Shown in pieces: positions 8,901 to 16,895 of a stretch of 43,551 nucleotides of DNA. Location: positions 1 to 43,551 of the forward strand of contig DIUW01000058.1 in the NCBI GenBank assembly GCA_002423125.1, in the 5' to 3' direction. The notes beneath the pieces are model-generated. The model had not been told where the DNA came from. It was given only the letters and a program-made list of their open reading frames with translations, and made no database searches. Origin of the DNA: Legionellaceae bacterium UBA6148. Its GTDB lineage: Bacteria > Pseudomonadota > Gammaproteobacteria > Legionellales > Legionellaceae. Position numbers and translations under genes: made by a program. The first letter of the stretch is position 1. Every line of letters starts with the position of its first letter.

Positions 8901-11900
8901 CACATCACTGGCACTGAAGTTTGCGTAATTAATGATTAAAACCGGCGTTGTACCATCCTCCCTATGCTGGCTTAAAAACGCATGCAATGCGCTTCCTTGA
9001 GGTTGAATGATACCGGTATTATCGGGCTTACGTTGAATGCAGGCGCTTGAGCAAATTAAGTCCTCAGGGCTGTGAATATACATGTACGGGTGCTTTTGGT
9101 TCATATGACAATAGTGTTCGAGATGATAACGTAACCCTGAGAGCGCATCGTATTCTGTAACGGTTAATAAGTGCTTTTGGGCGTTGGGATGTTCGAGTAT
9201 TGTTTGTAGGTAATGCGTGATACTGCTTGAGAGGGGCTTTGCAGGCTCTGGAGCAAAATAGGATGTGATGTTTTCAATAGAGCTCGTTGCGCTGAGATGC
9301 TGTACCACAATATCCGCAGAGTTGGTTGCGCTGGGTTCCTGCTCCACAACATCCTTAGCTTTTGTTGTGCTGGGATCCTGCTCAACAACATCCGTCGCTT
9401 TGGGGCGAGCAGCTTGATTGACAATAAGCTCAGCAGGATAGCCTCCCAAGTCACACGACCCCCATCCTTTATCGATCTTTATTTCCACCATGCTGTGACA
9501 GTCGTTATTGATAATGCGTACCGGATAGTTGGGGTGTTTTTCCTGCATCAGTGCTTTGAAAACAAGGGTTCGATGACGGCAGGCGCCTACTTTTTGCGTG
9601 ATTAATGCTTGAAGATAGTCTTTTCCTGTTGGTGAATATTTGTCCATATGCAAGGCTTTCTCGCCAAACGATTGACAAAACGTTACTAGCTCTTTGACTT
9701 CAGGAGGAAGCTCCGCGGGAGATTGAGTCGGAATGGATATCGTAAAATCAATATCAACCGTGTGTGAAAGCCCATCACCTGATTGAATATAATAAAGATT
9801 ATCACGTGTTGAATAGCGAATGTTAACCGGGACATCTTGGCTTAAATGGTATTTCAAGAGCGTTTCTTTCGCACTTAAAGAGGGCAAGGCTTGCCACTCT
9901 GAAGTGAGATAAAGCGTTTTCTTTGCATAATAATGCTTTTTTTCTGGAAGTGGTACGTTTGGCAGAGTTGAAAAAAGATTGGTGCGTTCTTGAGTTGCAG
10001 GCGTTTCTATTAAACCTAATGGGTCCTGATGACTCAGCTCAAAAGCAGAGCCCATATCACAGGAAACGTCTGATACTTTAATTGCTGAATAGACGGACAA
10101 ACGATATTGAGAGACCGCAGGAATATGATTTGTTTTGTCAAAAAAATAGGCGATGGCATGAACTGTTTGGTTTATTGGGACTGGGATTGTATTTGCATCA
10201 AGACTGCTCTTGCTATCCGCCCAATGCGAGCTAGGAGAATGACCAGAGCCAGACTGGACAATGGATTGAGTTTTCGGAGCATTTTGTGTGCTGGGTAAAA
10301 GATGAAGAATGGCTGGATTGGTTTCTTGTAGTAAGCGACGTAAATGTCCGCTGTCAATATAAGGCAATCGTAGATTTTTTAAGGCATCTGCTTTTGCGAG
10401 CAATTTTCCTATGTTTTCTACAGTGATGTTTGAGTAGCTTAAATCTAATGATTCAAGCGAGGTGAGATTCAGATTGTCTGGCAGTAGCCCGCTCAGTTCT
10501 TGGCAGCCGCGTAAGTCCAATGCTTTCAGTACAGTTGTTTTTGTAAGTAACTGACCGAGACTCTCGGAACTAATGTTTGAGCGGCTTAAATTCAATAATT
10601 CAAGTGAAGTGAGATTCAGATGGTCTGGCAGTAGCCCGCTCAGTTCTTTGCAGTTGCTTAAGTCCAATGATTTCAGTGCAGTTGTTTTTGTAAGTAACTG
10701 GCCGAGACTCTTGGAACTAATGTTTGAGTTGCTTAAATTCAATAATTCAAGCGAGGTGAGATTCAGATGGTCTGGCAGTAGCCCGCTCAGTTTTTTGCAG
10801 TCGTGTAAGTCCAATGATTTCAGTGCAGTTGTTTTTGTAAGTAACTGGCCGAGACTCTTAGAACTAATGTTTGAGCCGCTTAAATTCAATGATTCAAGCG
10901 AGGTGAGATTCAGATGGTCTGGCAGTAGCCCGCTCAGTTCTTTGCAGCCGTGTAATTTCAATGATTTCAGTGCAGTTGTTTTTGTAAGTAGCTGACCGAG
11001 ACTCTTGGAACTAATGTTTGAGAAGCTTAAATCCAATGATTCAAGTGAAGTGAGATTCAGATTGTCTGGCAAGAGTTCACTTAATTGTTGGCTGCCGCCT
11101 AAGTCCAATGATTTCAGTGCAGTTGTTTTTGTAAGTAGCTGACCGAGACTCTTGGAACTAATGTTTGAGTTGCTTAAATTCAATAATTCAAGCGAGGTGA
11201 GATTCAGATGGTCCGGCAGTAGCCCGCTCAGTTCTTTGCAGCCGCGCAAGTCCAATGATTTCAGTGCAGTTGTTTTTGTAAGTAACTGGTCGAGACTCTT
11301 GGAACTAATGTTTGAGCCGCTTAAATTCAATAATTCAAGCGAGGCGAGATTCAGATTTTCTGGCAGTATCCCGCTCAGTTTTTCGCAGTCGTGTAAGTCC
11401 AATGATTTCAGTGCAGTTGTTTTTGCAAGTAACTGACCGAGACTCTCGGAACTAATGTTTGAGCGGCTTAAATCTAATGATTCAAGTGAAGTGAGATTCA
11501 GATGGTCTGGCAGTAGCCCGCTCAGTTCTTTGCAGCCGCGCAAGTCCAATGATTTCAGTGCGGTTGTTTTTGTAAGTAGCTTACCGAGACTCTTGGAACT
11601 AATGTTTGAGAAGCATAAATCCAATGATTCAAGCGAGGTGAGATTCAGATGGTCTGGCAGTAGCCCGCTCAGTTCTTTGCAGCCGCGCAAGTCTAATGAT
11701 TTCAGTGCAGTTGTTTTTGTAAGTAGCTGACCGAGACTCTTGGAGCTAATGTTTGAGAAGCTTAAATCCAATGATTCAAGTGAAGAAGTGAGATTCAGAT
11801 TGCCTGGCAGTAGCCCGCTCAGTTCATTGCAGGCGTAATAGCCTAAGTCCAATGATTTCAGTGCAGTTGTTTTTGTAAGTAGCTGACTGAGACTCTTGGA

Positions 11901-13061
11901 ACTAATGTTTGATCCGCTTAAATTCAATACTTCAAGCGAGGTGAGATTCAGATGGTCTGGCAGTAGCCCGCTCAGTTCTTTGCAGCCGCGCAAGTCCAAT
12001 GATTTCAGTGCAGTTGTTTTTGTAAGTAGCTGACCGAGACTCTTGGAACTAATGTTTGAGCGCCTTAAATCTAATGATTCAAGCGAGGTGAGATTCAGAT
12101 GGTCTGGCAGTAGCCCACTCAGTTCCTTGCAGTCGTGTAAGTCCAATGATTTTAGTGCAGTTGTTTTTACAAGTAACTGACCGAGACTCTCGGAACTAAT
12201 GTTTGAGTAGTTTAAATCCAATGTTTCAAGTGACGGGAGACTAAGACTATTGGATAAAAAGGGCGCTAATTCAAAAATATCGAGTGAAGACAAATCAAGT
12301 AATGTTAAAGCGGGTGCTTGTTTGAGTAATGTGAAAATAGCCTGTATGGTTAGTGTGCATTTTCTATAAGTCTGCTGGTCTGCAATCTGTGCATATTGAA
12401 TTCCCCCTAACTTCAGTGTTTGTAGAAAGGGAAGCGAAGGAGCAGAGTCAATAGCGGTTAGATTGATACATAACGACAAATCAAGAGACTCGATTTCATG
12501 GCCATGCGTATTCAGCAGACTCGTAAGGCTTAGACTATTTAAATTAGATTCTTTTAAGTCGACTATCTTAAACGACGTGAGCTGATTCCAATCGCTATCA
12601 TCCCCATTGAGCAACTCTTCGCGGAGCTTATCATCGAGGAGGTAACGTTGCTCTACACTCAATTCAAGCTGAGCGCCCATTGTTTTCATCATATCTTTAT
12701 CAGAATCCATTGAGTCCGGAAGTGTAAAATTATTTCGCAGTAAAGACTTAGGATTTAGCTTGATGATCCCTTTATGCCGAGTATCGTATTGGTATAAAGA
12801 AATACCTTCGGCTTGCAAATCTTGCAACCGTTCCGAAGCGATGATTTTTGACTCTGGCGTAACGAAAGAAGCAAGTAACGTTGGATGCACTAATACCGCT
12901 TTAGGGTGTCGTATAATGCTGCCAAAAGGTGCTCTCCAGTAGGGTTTGCCTTGTAGTAACTGGGACACAGACAAGCTGTCCGTGGGCAAATTACCATAAT
13001 GAGAGTCACTAGTGTCGGACTCATAGAAAAGTAAATCCCGTAATTTTTGAGACGGCATCAT
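5919..13061 (-). CDS. Giant LRR / transglutaminase-like / tandem AAA+ ATPase protein, candidate Dot/Icm effector
   Basis: This is a 2380-residue protein; start ATG has an AAGGA site just upstream. Domains in order: (1) an N-terminal region and irregular leucine-rich repeats (about residues 160-277); (2) twelve near-identical 49-residue LRR pairs (278-868) plus a degenerate thirteenth; (3) a transglutaminase-like papain-fold region with candidate triad Cys1161 (VGACRHRT), His1189 (CHSMVEI) and Asp1204 (CDLGG); (4) three 13-residue repeats (1222-1260); (5) about 600 residues without a domain I recognise; (6) AAA module 1 with Walker A GLTGVGKT at 1880-1887 and Walker B Asp1922 (LFIDEAN); (7) AAA module 2 with GEPGAGKS at 2146-2153 and Asp2210 (VVIDEIN). 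No signal peptide or membrane segment is seen. Tandem AAA modules recall dynein/midasin/MoxR-type ATPases. LRRs, a cysteine-enzyme fold and the acidic C-terminus suggest a secreted host-directed protein, but that is inference. Confidence 0.85.
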   Translation of the reverse strand: MMPSQKLRDLLFYESDTSDSHYGNLPTDSLSVSQLLQGKPYWRAPFGSIIRHPKAVLVHPTLLASFVTPESKIIASERLQDLQAEGISLYQYDTRHKGIIKLNPKSLLRNNFTLPDSMDSDKDMMKTMGAQLELSVEQRYLLDDKLREELLNGDDSDWNQLTSFKIVDLKESNLNSLSLTSLLNTHGHEIESLDLSLCINLTAIDSAPSLPFLQTLKLGGIQYAQIADQQTYRKCTLTIQAIFTLLKQAPALTLLDLSSLDIFELAPFLSNSLSLPSLETLDLNYSNISSESLGQLLVKTTALKSLDLHDCKELSGLLPDHLNLTSLESLDLRRSNISSKSLGQLLTKTTALKSLDLRGCKELSGLLPDHLNLTSLEVLNLSGSNISSKSLSQLLTKTTALKSLDLGYYACNELSGLLPGNLNLTSSLESLDLSFSNISSKSLGQLLTKTTALKSLDLRGCKELSGLLPDHLNLTSLESLDLCFSNISSKSLGKLLTKTTALKSLDLRGCKELSGLLPDHLNLTSLESLDLSRSNISSESLGQLLAKTTALKSLDLHDCEKLSGILPENLNLASLELLNLSGSNISSKSLDQLLTKTTALKSLDLRGCKELSGLLPDHLNLTSLELLNLSNSNISSKSLGQLLTKTTALKSLDLGGSQQLSELLPDNLNLTSLESLDLSFSNISSKSLGQLLTKTTALKSLKLHGCKELSGLLPDHLNLTSLESLNLSGSNISSKSLGQLLTKTTALKSLDLHDCKKLSGLLPDHLNLTSLELLNLSNSNISSKSLGQLLTKTTALKSLDLSNCKELSGLLPDHLNLTSLELLNLSRSNISSESLGQLLTKTTVLKALDLRGCQELSGLLPDNLNLTSLESLDLSYSNITVENIGKLLAKADALKNLRLPYIDSGHLRRLLQETNPAILHLLPSTQNAPKTQSIVQSGSGHSPSSHWADSKSSLDANTIPVPINQTVHAIAYFFDKTNHIPAVSQYRLSVYSAIKVSDVSCDMGSAFELSHQDPLGLIETPATQERTNLFSTLPNVPLPEKKHYYAKKTLYLTSEWQALPSLSAKETLLKYHLSQDVPVNIRYSTRDNLYYIQSGDGLSHTVDIDFTISIPTQSPAELPPEVKELVTFCQSFGEKALHMDKYSPTGKDYLQALITQKVGACRHRTLVFKALMQEKHPNYPVRIINNDCHSMVEIKIDKGWGSCDLGGYPAELIVNQAARPKATDVVEQDPSTTKAKDVVEQEPSATNSADIVVQHLSATSSIENITSYFAPEPAKPLSSSITHYLQTILEHPNAQKHLLTVTEYDALSGLRYHLEHYCHMNQKHPYMYIHSPEDLICSSACIQRKPDNTGIIQPQGSALHAFLSQHREDGTTPVLIINYANFSASDVVRFNAILDPKPHADGTPLPKKTRVIGLLMPEKEGAYTGADFYSRFDDIASPPLPLSQFAAPPLVDTSKTPNSDALAIELFGGNDWEAQLLGHWDLRGNKLFFIEGALLRALKEGKTNIRLHNAPWHNDAFVSFWQNALLTQRISCYGEGIDLPASFTLHQQNGYTSIKNDNITLADSKKPVPLNTLVLNPATFSRFLGSYAWTDNVGLESKPGLLERHSQQTITVYVSHSLPTSVWTQWLSMCKEHQVKVNLLLAEGVTLPAEWGLSTTPIKTSRARWCRKYPRTAHCQSSCPDTTIALLPQNPERVVLDISEINPADLIQKIDGQFDTKTASFCFREEEGLLSKLLRQGKDVVLTGVLSAELQQHLSELMFVRSQQKSPSGTLLLVSHSPLSCPLTPGFSHDVTIAEKKEAFAAIDRSLTDETIQQHTLPELRAMTLAKNKQAPWLGMHSIVLKPFSARSRNEAKESNAFDAQRLSQVETHLEQSPFVFLAGLTGVGKTTFIDKVWRKKYPALHVDCHAWANDKTPGYKTLFIDEANISSRQWSEFESLWATPPFIRINNQMMPLTKDHKVIFAGNPISYGDERQLPSLFKRHGNSLIFDPIPPAYVSHTLLRPALKDMPNGDAVVTRILAVYDYLTSISTDKILLSPRELTTMALLTSTFCKQQPDLVAAYYAHTLSRPFVPQHKQAEFDTLFKTESTHRLAPRETTLSSSMVINNTNRPGWQILNDFLALRQARRFDNERTLLQQYGGLGGVILEGEPGAGKSELVLEALRENGLSVRQLQGPLEQQTSGFYHVPVSTPLSDKKALLCKAFYEGSVVVIDEINSSPMMERFLNALLMGNVPEDDAISAQIADYKKASITPKPGFLLIGTQNSAQLNGRRKASEALAHRMHTVHLHHYTHADLVEILTTKGLQESVAKPMVTEYMALRQTDNSRLCFRDLLRCAMRFKSHQPLQTSPASQAPSSTNGNAFFSSTRTPKKHTSEELAILYFD
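9282..9398 (-). repeat. Three tandem 39-bp repeats inside the giant gene
   Basis: Residues 1222-1260 are three consecutive 13-residue units: ATDVVEQDPSTTK, AKDVVEQEPSATN and SADIVVQHLSATS. They form a linker just after the transglutaminase-like region. The third unit is the most diverged. The spacing is exactly 39 bp in DNA. Confidence 0.8.
10458..12230 (-). repeat. Twelve tandem 147-bp LRR-coding repeats
   Basis: The phrase GGAACTAATGTTTGA recurs about every 147 bp on the plus strand. Each period encodes 49 residues, made of an LRR of the type LxSLDLSxSNISSKSLGQLL and a second LRR of the type LKSLDLRGCKELSGLLPDHL. Twelve units run from residue 278 to 868; unit 3 carries three extra residues. 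Variation between units clusters in a few positions after the LxLxL strand. DNA identity between units is high, which suggests recent amplification or gene conversion. A divergent thirteenth unit follows at 10457 and below. Confidence 0.95.
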
Positions 13062-13263
13062 TCGATCCTTAAGTCTTCTTTATCGTGTTTACATGCTTTA
13101 TTGTAGAGCATAAATGCTCATCTCGTGAAAGATCCAAAACTACTTGAACAACCACCGAAAATTAAGGGACGACCAGATCACGTAATGCCAGATTCGTTGC
13201 AAAGCATAATCAGGGAATATATCCGGTCTGCCAATATTGAGGTGTTAATCCATCCGTCGACAG

Positions 13264-14181
13264 TTAAACCTCTCCAACGATAGCCACATTTTGCGCCAAT
13301 ACGTTGCGTTGATCACGGCGATGTTTTAAATAGCCTAAGCCCATCATGATGGTGTTATACGTCAGTACGATGATTAGCAAACAGTGTAACTTAGTTGTAT
13401 TGAGATGAGTGATGGCAGGGATAGCGATCAGCACACCGACGATACCATATAACCCAATGAGCAGTGATCGTTTAAGCGGCACTTTGTTTTTAAGGACAAA
13501 AATGCCGGTTGTAAGCGGTTGCTGTAAGGCTCCTGCAGTCGTCATGATTGGGAATGCAACCAATGGTGACATGCCTAAACAAAACAAAACAGCTTGTATT
13601 AATGCAAAAAGACCTACACCTGCTGAGGTGAGTATACCTGCTACGAATAATCCAACAAAACCAAACGCCAACTCATGACCTTGCAATGCTGTTTTGTTCC
13701 CACCAATCGGCAGCCAATGAAATTCATTGCCTAGAACCAAGAAGATAATTGCAGGAAAAGCGAACAGCATAACCAATCGAATGGTTTGAGTATTGACTTT
13801 TGAAATAATGAGTGCGCCGAAGATTCCACCAAGGCACGTCGCGATAATTAATACGATCAAGGTTAAGCTATCAACTTGAATAAGGCCTAGAAAAAACAAG
13901 GCTTCCAATGCACCGGGAATAATTTGTGCTCCACTCACCATGCCGGGTAATTCTTTATCCTTAAACGTTTTGAAATATTTTGCGAGAGCAATATTACATG
14001 CAAAGCTACCGACACCAATCGTATCCATGAAAAATGCGATAATGCCTGATGTCATGAGTTTGATCTGTTCTTTAAGAGAAATGGAAGTCGTTGGTTGGAT
14101 AAACGCCTTTTTTAACATAAGGCCAACACACAGCAAAGAAAACAGGATAATTAAACTTTCAATAATAGTACGTTGTGTCAT
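13264..14181 (-). CDS. TSUP-family (TauE/SafE, DUF81) membrane transporter
   Basis: This protein of about 305 residues is almost entirely hydrophobic, with roughly eight membrane segments and glycine-rich loops (SGIIAFFMDTIGVGS, GGIFGALIISK, LTSAGVGLFALIQ). This fits the TSUP family of sulfur-compound or organic-anion exporters; the substrate cannot be read from sequence. The frame is open to a GTG at 14220, inside the end of pdxB. The ATG at 14181 (MTQRT) leads directly into the first membrane helix and is preferred, although neither start has a strong ribosome-binding site. It may be co-transcribed with lptM-dapF-pdxB upstream. Confidence 0.85.
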   Translation of the reverse strand: MTQRTIIESLIILFSLLCVGLMLKKAFIQPTTSISLKEQIKLMTSGIIAFFMDTIGVGSFACNIALAKYFKTFKDKELPGMVSGAQIIPGALEALFFLGLIQVDSLTLIVLIIATCLGGIFGALIISKVNTQTIRLVMLFAFPAIIFLVLGNEFHWLPIGGNKTALQGHELAFGFVGLFVAGILTSAGVGLFALIQAVLFCLGMSPLVAFPIMTTAGALQQPLTTGIFVLKNKVPLKRSLLIGLYGIVGVLIAIPAITHLNTTKLHCLLIIVLTYNTIMMGLGYLKHRRDQRNVLAQNVAIVGEV

Positions 14182-14207
14182 GAAGGGCTCGAGTGTAAAA
14201 AAAATAA

Positions 14208-15227
14208 TCAATTGTAGCACGATTGATCGTAAAATGCAAAATCATGCCTATGAATATGCTTCTGCCGCTGAGTTAAAAACGCGTTTGCTTTATTGAGGGT
14301 ATTTTTAAGCACATGCGTCTCAGCGTAAGGGTTATAGCGGGATAGAACAACCTCTTGCCATGGTTTATTGCCTTGAAAATAAGGAGTTAAATCAGAGGAT
14401 TGTTTTAACTCAATGGGTGAGGGTAGATTGAAATGAGTATGCAACTGAACACTAAGACTAATCATCGCGTTGTGTTTGGCCTCAATGCTATGTCCTGCGA
14501 TGTGAGGAGTGCATAATGTAGCAAACGCGATAATATCAGAATTGATATTGGGCTCTCGCCAAAAGACATCCGTACAATAATAAATAGGCGTTTTAGTATT
14601 CAATAAATCAACTTCATTGACGATGCCGCCTCGGGATGCATTGATCAATGCAACGTTGGGCTTTAGTTTAGATAGAAAATCGCCGTTGATTAAATCCACG
14701 CTAGGATAGGGAGGAAGTTGGTGTAAGTTGGGATGGATGCATAACACATCGCAACCGCTTAGTGCCTGAAAATCATGATGATGTCGATATGGGTCGTAAC
14801 AAGTGACATCATATCCAGCGGATTGTAGCCGCCCCATGACTCGCGTTCCCACCTCGCCAAGACCAATGACTCCAGATCGTTTCCCTTGTAGTGCGACGTT
14901 CTTTTCCAACCATGCGAGCGTTGAGGTGACATAATCGGCCACAGCATGAGCATTACAGCCCTTTGCATCGAAAAGGTTAATATGATTTGCATTTAAATAA
15001 TCCAAATCAATATGACAAGTCCCGCTACTGGCGGTTGCTACGCATTGAATAGGACTATTCGAGAGTAGCGATGCATCGATGCGCAAGGTTGATCGACAAA
15101 TAAGGATATCATAAAAGTCGATCAGTGATTGAAGCTCTGAGTCGGTTTGATACGTTGTTACGCTAAATGGTTTAGGAAACAATTGCTGCAAATGAGGCAG
15201 GCGTTCATCAGCGAGAATCTTGAGCAT
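14208..15227 (-). CDS. pdxB: Erythronate-4-phosphate dehydrogenase PdxB
   Basis: This 339-residue D-2-hydroxyacid dehydrogenase is of the PdxB type. It oxidises 4-phosphoerythronate in the DXP-independent-branch synthesis of pyridoxal phosphate. Family signatures are the N-terminal MLKILADERLP, GTCHIDLDYL, GCNAHAVADYV, the NAD-binding GVIGLGEVGTRVMG, LINASRGGIVNE and the C-terminal catalytic TPHIAGHS with its histidine. The frame extends 24 codons upstream, but the ATG at 15227 matches the family start and overlaps the dapF stop (TAATG). Genomes with the same core use PdxB with SerC, PdxA and PdxJ. Confidence 0.9.
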   Translation of the reverse strand: MLKILADERLPHLQQLFPKPFSVTTYQTDSELQSLIDFYDILICRSTLRIDASLLSNSPIQCVATASSGTCHIDLDYLNANHINLFDAKGCNAHAVADYVTSTLAWLEKNVALQGKRSGVIGLGEVGTRVMGRLQSAGYDVTCYDPYRHHHDFQALSGCDVLCIHPNLHQLPPYPSVDLINGDFLSKLKPNVALINASRGGIVNEVDLLNTKTPIYYCTDVFWREPNINSDIIAFATLCTPHIAGHSIEAKHNAMISLSVQLHTHFNLPSPIELKQSSDLTPYFQGNKPWQEVVLSRYNPYAETHVLKNTLNKANAFLTQRQKHIHRHDFAFYDQSCYN

Positions 15228-16021
15228 TATAACAACACTCCCTGATAAACAAACGACGCACTTCCGGTTAAAAAAATTGAACCATTTTTGTCTGGCCAAT
15301 GGACGAGCAAATCGCCCCCTTGTAATGAAACAGTGATTTCATCAGTTAAACCGTGATAGAGCGAACCTATTGCAGCAGCAGCAACTGCTCCGCTTCCACA
15401 CGCCTGAGTTTCACCACATCCTCGTTCATATATTCGGCATTGTATATGGGATGGTGTTCGTATTTGCATAAAACCGATATTACATTGATTAGGAAAAAAA
15501 GGATGGGTGCTGAGTTGCTTGCCAATCGTTTGAACGGGAGCGGTCGCAATGTCCTTTGAGAGTAAGACTGCGTGTGGATTTCCAAGGTTGATTTCATGAA
15601 AAGCGTAGGAATGATCGCCGATTGTCAAGTGATGTTGTGTATTGTCGAAGCAGGGACGGCCTAAATCAACAGTGACAGTATCATCGTCATTCATTTGCAG
15701 TGACATCCGCGTTGTATGCGTGGCAACGGTGATTTTTTTTTGGTGACTGAATCCATGATGCTGTATGAATCGAGCTAAACATCGAGCGCCGTTGCCACAC
15801 TGCCCAACTTCACTGCCATCGGCATTGTAGATGCGATAAAAAAAATCAACATCGGGTTGGTTGCTGGCCTCGAGTATGAGACATTGATCAAATCCAACGC
15901 CGGTGTTGCGTTGAGCCAGCGTGGCAATCCGCTCGGGTGTCAGTGCGATGGATTGTTGTATCGCATCAACGACCATAAAATCATTACCTAAACCATGCAT
16001 CTTGGTGAAGCGAAAGGTCAT
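15227..16021 (-). CDS. dapF: Diaminopimelate epimerase DapF
   Basis: This 264-residue protein converts LL- to meso-diaminopimelate for lysine and peptidoglycan synthesis. It starts with the characteristic MHGLGNDFMVVDA. Both active-site cysteines are present: one in CGNGARCLARF and one in GETQACGSGA. Length is slightly below the usual 270-280 residues. It overlaps lptM upstream (ATGA) and pdxB downstream (TAATG), so all three are translationally coupled. The product feeds the DAP-type MurE encoded at 4017-5474. Confidence 0.97.
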   Translation of the reverse strand: MTFRFTKMHGLGNDFMVVDAIQQSIALTPERIATLAQRNTGVGFDQCLILEASNQPDVDFFYRIYNADGSEVGQCGNGARCLARFIQHHGFSHQKKITVATHTTRMSLQMNDDDTVTVDLGRPCFDNTQHHLTIGDHSYAFHEINLGNPHAVLLSKDIATAPVQTIGKQLSTHPFFPNQCNIGFMQIRTPSHIQCRIYERGCGETQACGSGAVAAAAIGSLYHGLTDEITVSLQGGDLLVHWPDKNGSIFLTGSASFVYQGVLL

Positions 16022-16137
16022 GGTGCTGTTTTTCCTTGGTGGATTTGTTTAGGGAGATAAAGAGGGCCTTTGTGGCCACAAGATGACAGTAATAAGATGA
16101 ATAAACTGATTAAAATCAGTGGGACTGAAAACTTCAT
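16018..16137 (-). CDS. lptM: Small lipoprotein LptM (YifL family)
   Basis: This 39-residue lipoprotein begins with a hydrophobic signal sequence followed by SSCGHKGPLYLPK. That is the conserved C-G-x-K-G-P-L-Y motif of LptM, with Cys20 as the lipidated residue. LptM assists maturation of the LptD/E lipopolysaccharide translocon in the outer membrane. A strong GAGGAG site lies 7 bases before the ATG. The stop overlaps the dapF start by 4 bp, and lptM-dapF adjacency is common in gammaproteobacteria. It is short enough to be missed by length-filtered gene finding. Confidence 0.92.
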   Translation of the reverse strand: MKFSVPLILISLFILLLSSCGHKGPLYLPKQIHQGKTAP

Positions 16138-16235
16138 GCTGCGTCTCCTCAGTGCTTGAGGAGTAGATTATACCGTGGCTTGCCATGTTGCGCTACATTG
16201 GCGATAATTCATGTTTTTTTGCGGGAGATTAGCGC

Positions 16236-16895
16236 TTGAGTATTCATATTAAAGATCCAATGCAGAAAGCTCGAGGTTGTGTGATTTGGATGCACGGACT
16301 GGGAGCGGATGCAGCGGACATGATGGGGGTGGCAAATGAGCTGCGCTCATCTCCTCCACTTCGACATGTTTTTTTAGATGCCCCGGTTCGGCCTGTGACA
16401 TTGAACAATCGCATGCCAATGCGAGCCTGGTATGATATTTTAGGCATGGAACTTACGGATAGAGAGGATCGTGAGGGGATTTTGCAATCGCAGGCAACGA
16501 TTGTTGATGTGATCAATACGCAACAGGCTGAAGGGTTTGCGTCAGATACAATTTTTTTAGCGGGTTTTTCACAAGGCGCAGCAATGGCCTTATTCACCGG
16601 TTTATCTAGCCCTAATCCCTTAGCGGGAGTCATTGCTTTGTCTGGATATTTACCTCTGGTAGACGAAACTCAGCCCTCTCTTTTTCAAAAAATGCCTGTA
16701 TTTGTTGGATCGGGTGATTACGATCCCATCGTATTGCCCGCATGGACGGGATTGAGTGTGGATCATCTGCATGCACGAGGATTTGAAGATGTGAGTTGGC
16801 ATCGATACCCAATGGAGCACTCGATTTGTCTTGAAGAAATTCGTGATCTAGAGCAATGGCTAAACCGAGTATTAATACATAAGGATTCAAAATGA
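16236..16895 (+). CDS. Alpha/beta-hydrolase, phospholipase/carboxylesterase family
   Basis: This protein of about 219 residues resembles the Abhydrolase_2 family (EstB, acyl-protein thioesterase-like). The oxyanion-hole segment is WMHGLGAD. The catalytic triad can be assigned as Ser112 in GFSQGAA, Asp163 in GSGDYDPIV and His195 in MEHSICLEE, counted from the TTG start. The TTG at 16236 has GGGAG about 9 bases upstream; the next ATG is 8 codons in. The natural substrate (carboxyl esters or acylated proteins) is unknown. ratA follows with a 4-bp overlap. Confidence 0.9.
   Translation: MSIHIKDPMQKARGCVIWMHGLGADAADMMGVANELRSSPPLRHVFLDAPVRPVTLNNRMPMRAWYDILGMELTDREDREGILQSQATIVDVINTQQAEGFASDTIFLAGFSQGAAMALFTGLSSPNPLAGVIALSGYLPLVDETQPSLFQKMPVFVGSGDYDPIVLPAWTGLSVDHLHARGFEDVSWHRYPMEHSICLEEIRDLEQWLNRVLIHKDSK

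Noticed and set aside
10573..11730. Three plus-strand open frames of 91-140 codons within the LRR repeat block
   Set aside because: They are antisense to the 147-bp repeats and mirror their periodicity (repeated SSEVRFRWSGSS). No ribosome-binding sites; they are shadows of the giant gene.
10458..12230. Regularly spaced repeats that could suggest a CRISPR array
   Set aside because: The whole 147-bp unit is repeated and in frame as LRR code; there are no unique spacers between short repeats.
13107..13283. Plus-strand frame reading KDPKLLEQPPKIKGRPDHVM and on to a TAG, between the giant gene and the TSUP gene
   Set aside because: Composition looks coding-like, and it could be a remnant, but there is no good start and it runs into the TSUP gene; evidence is insufficient.
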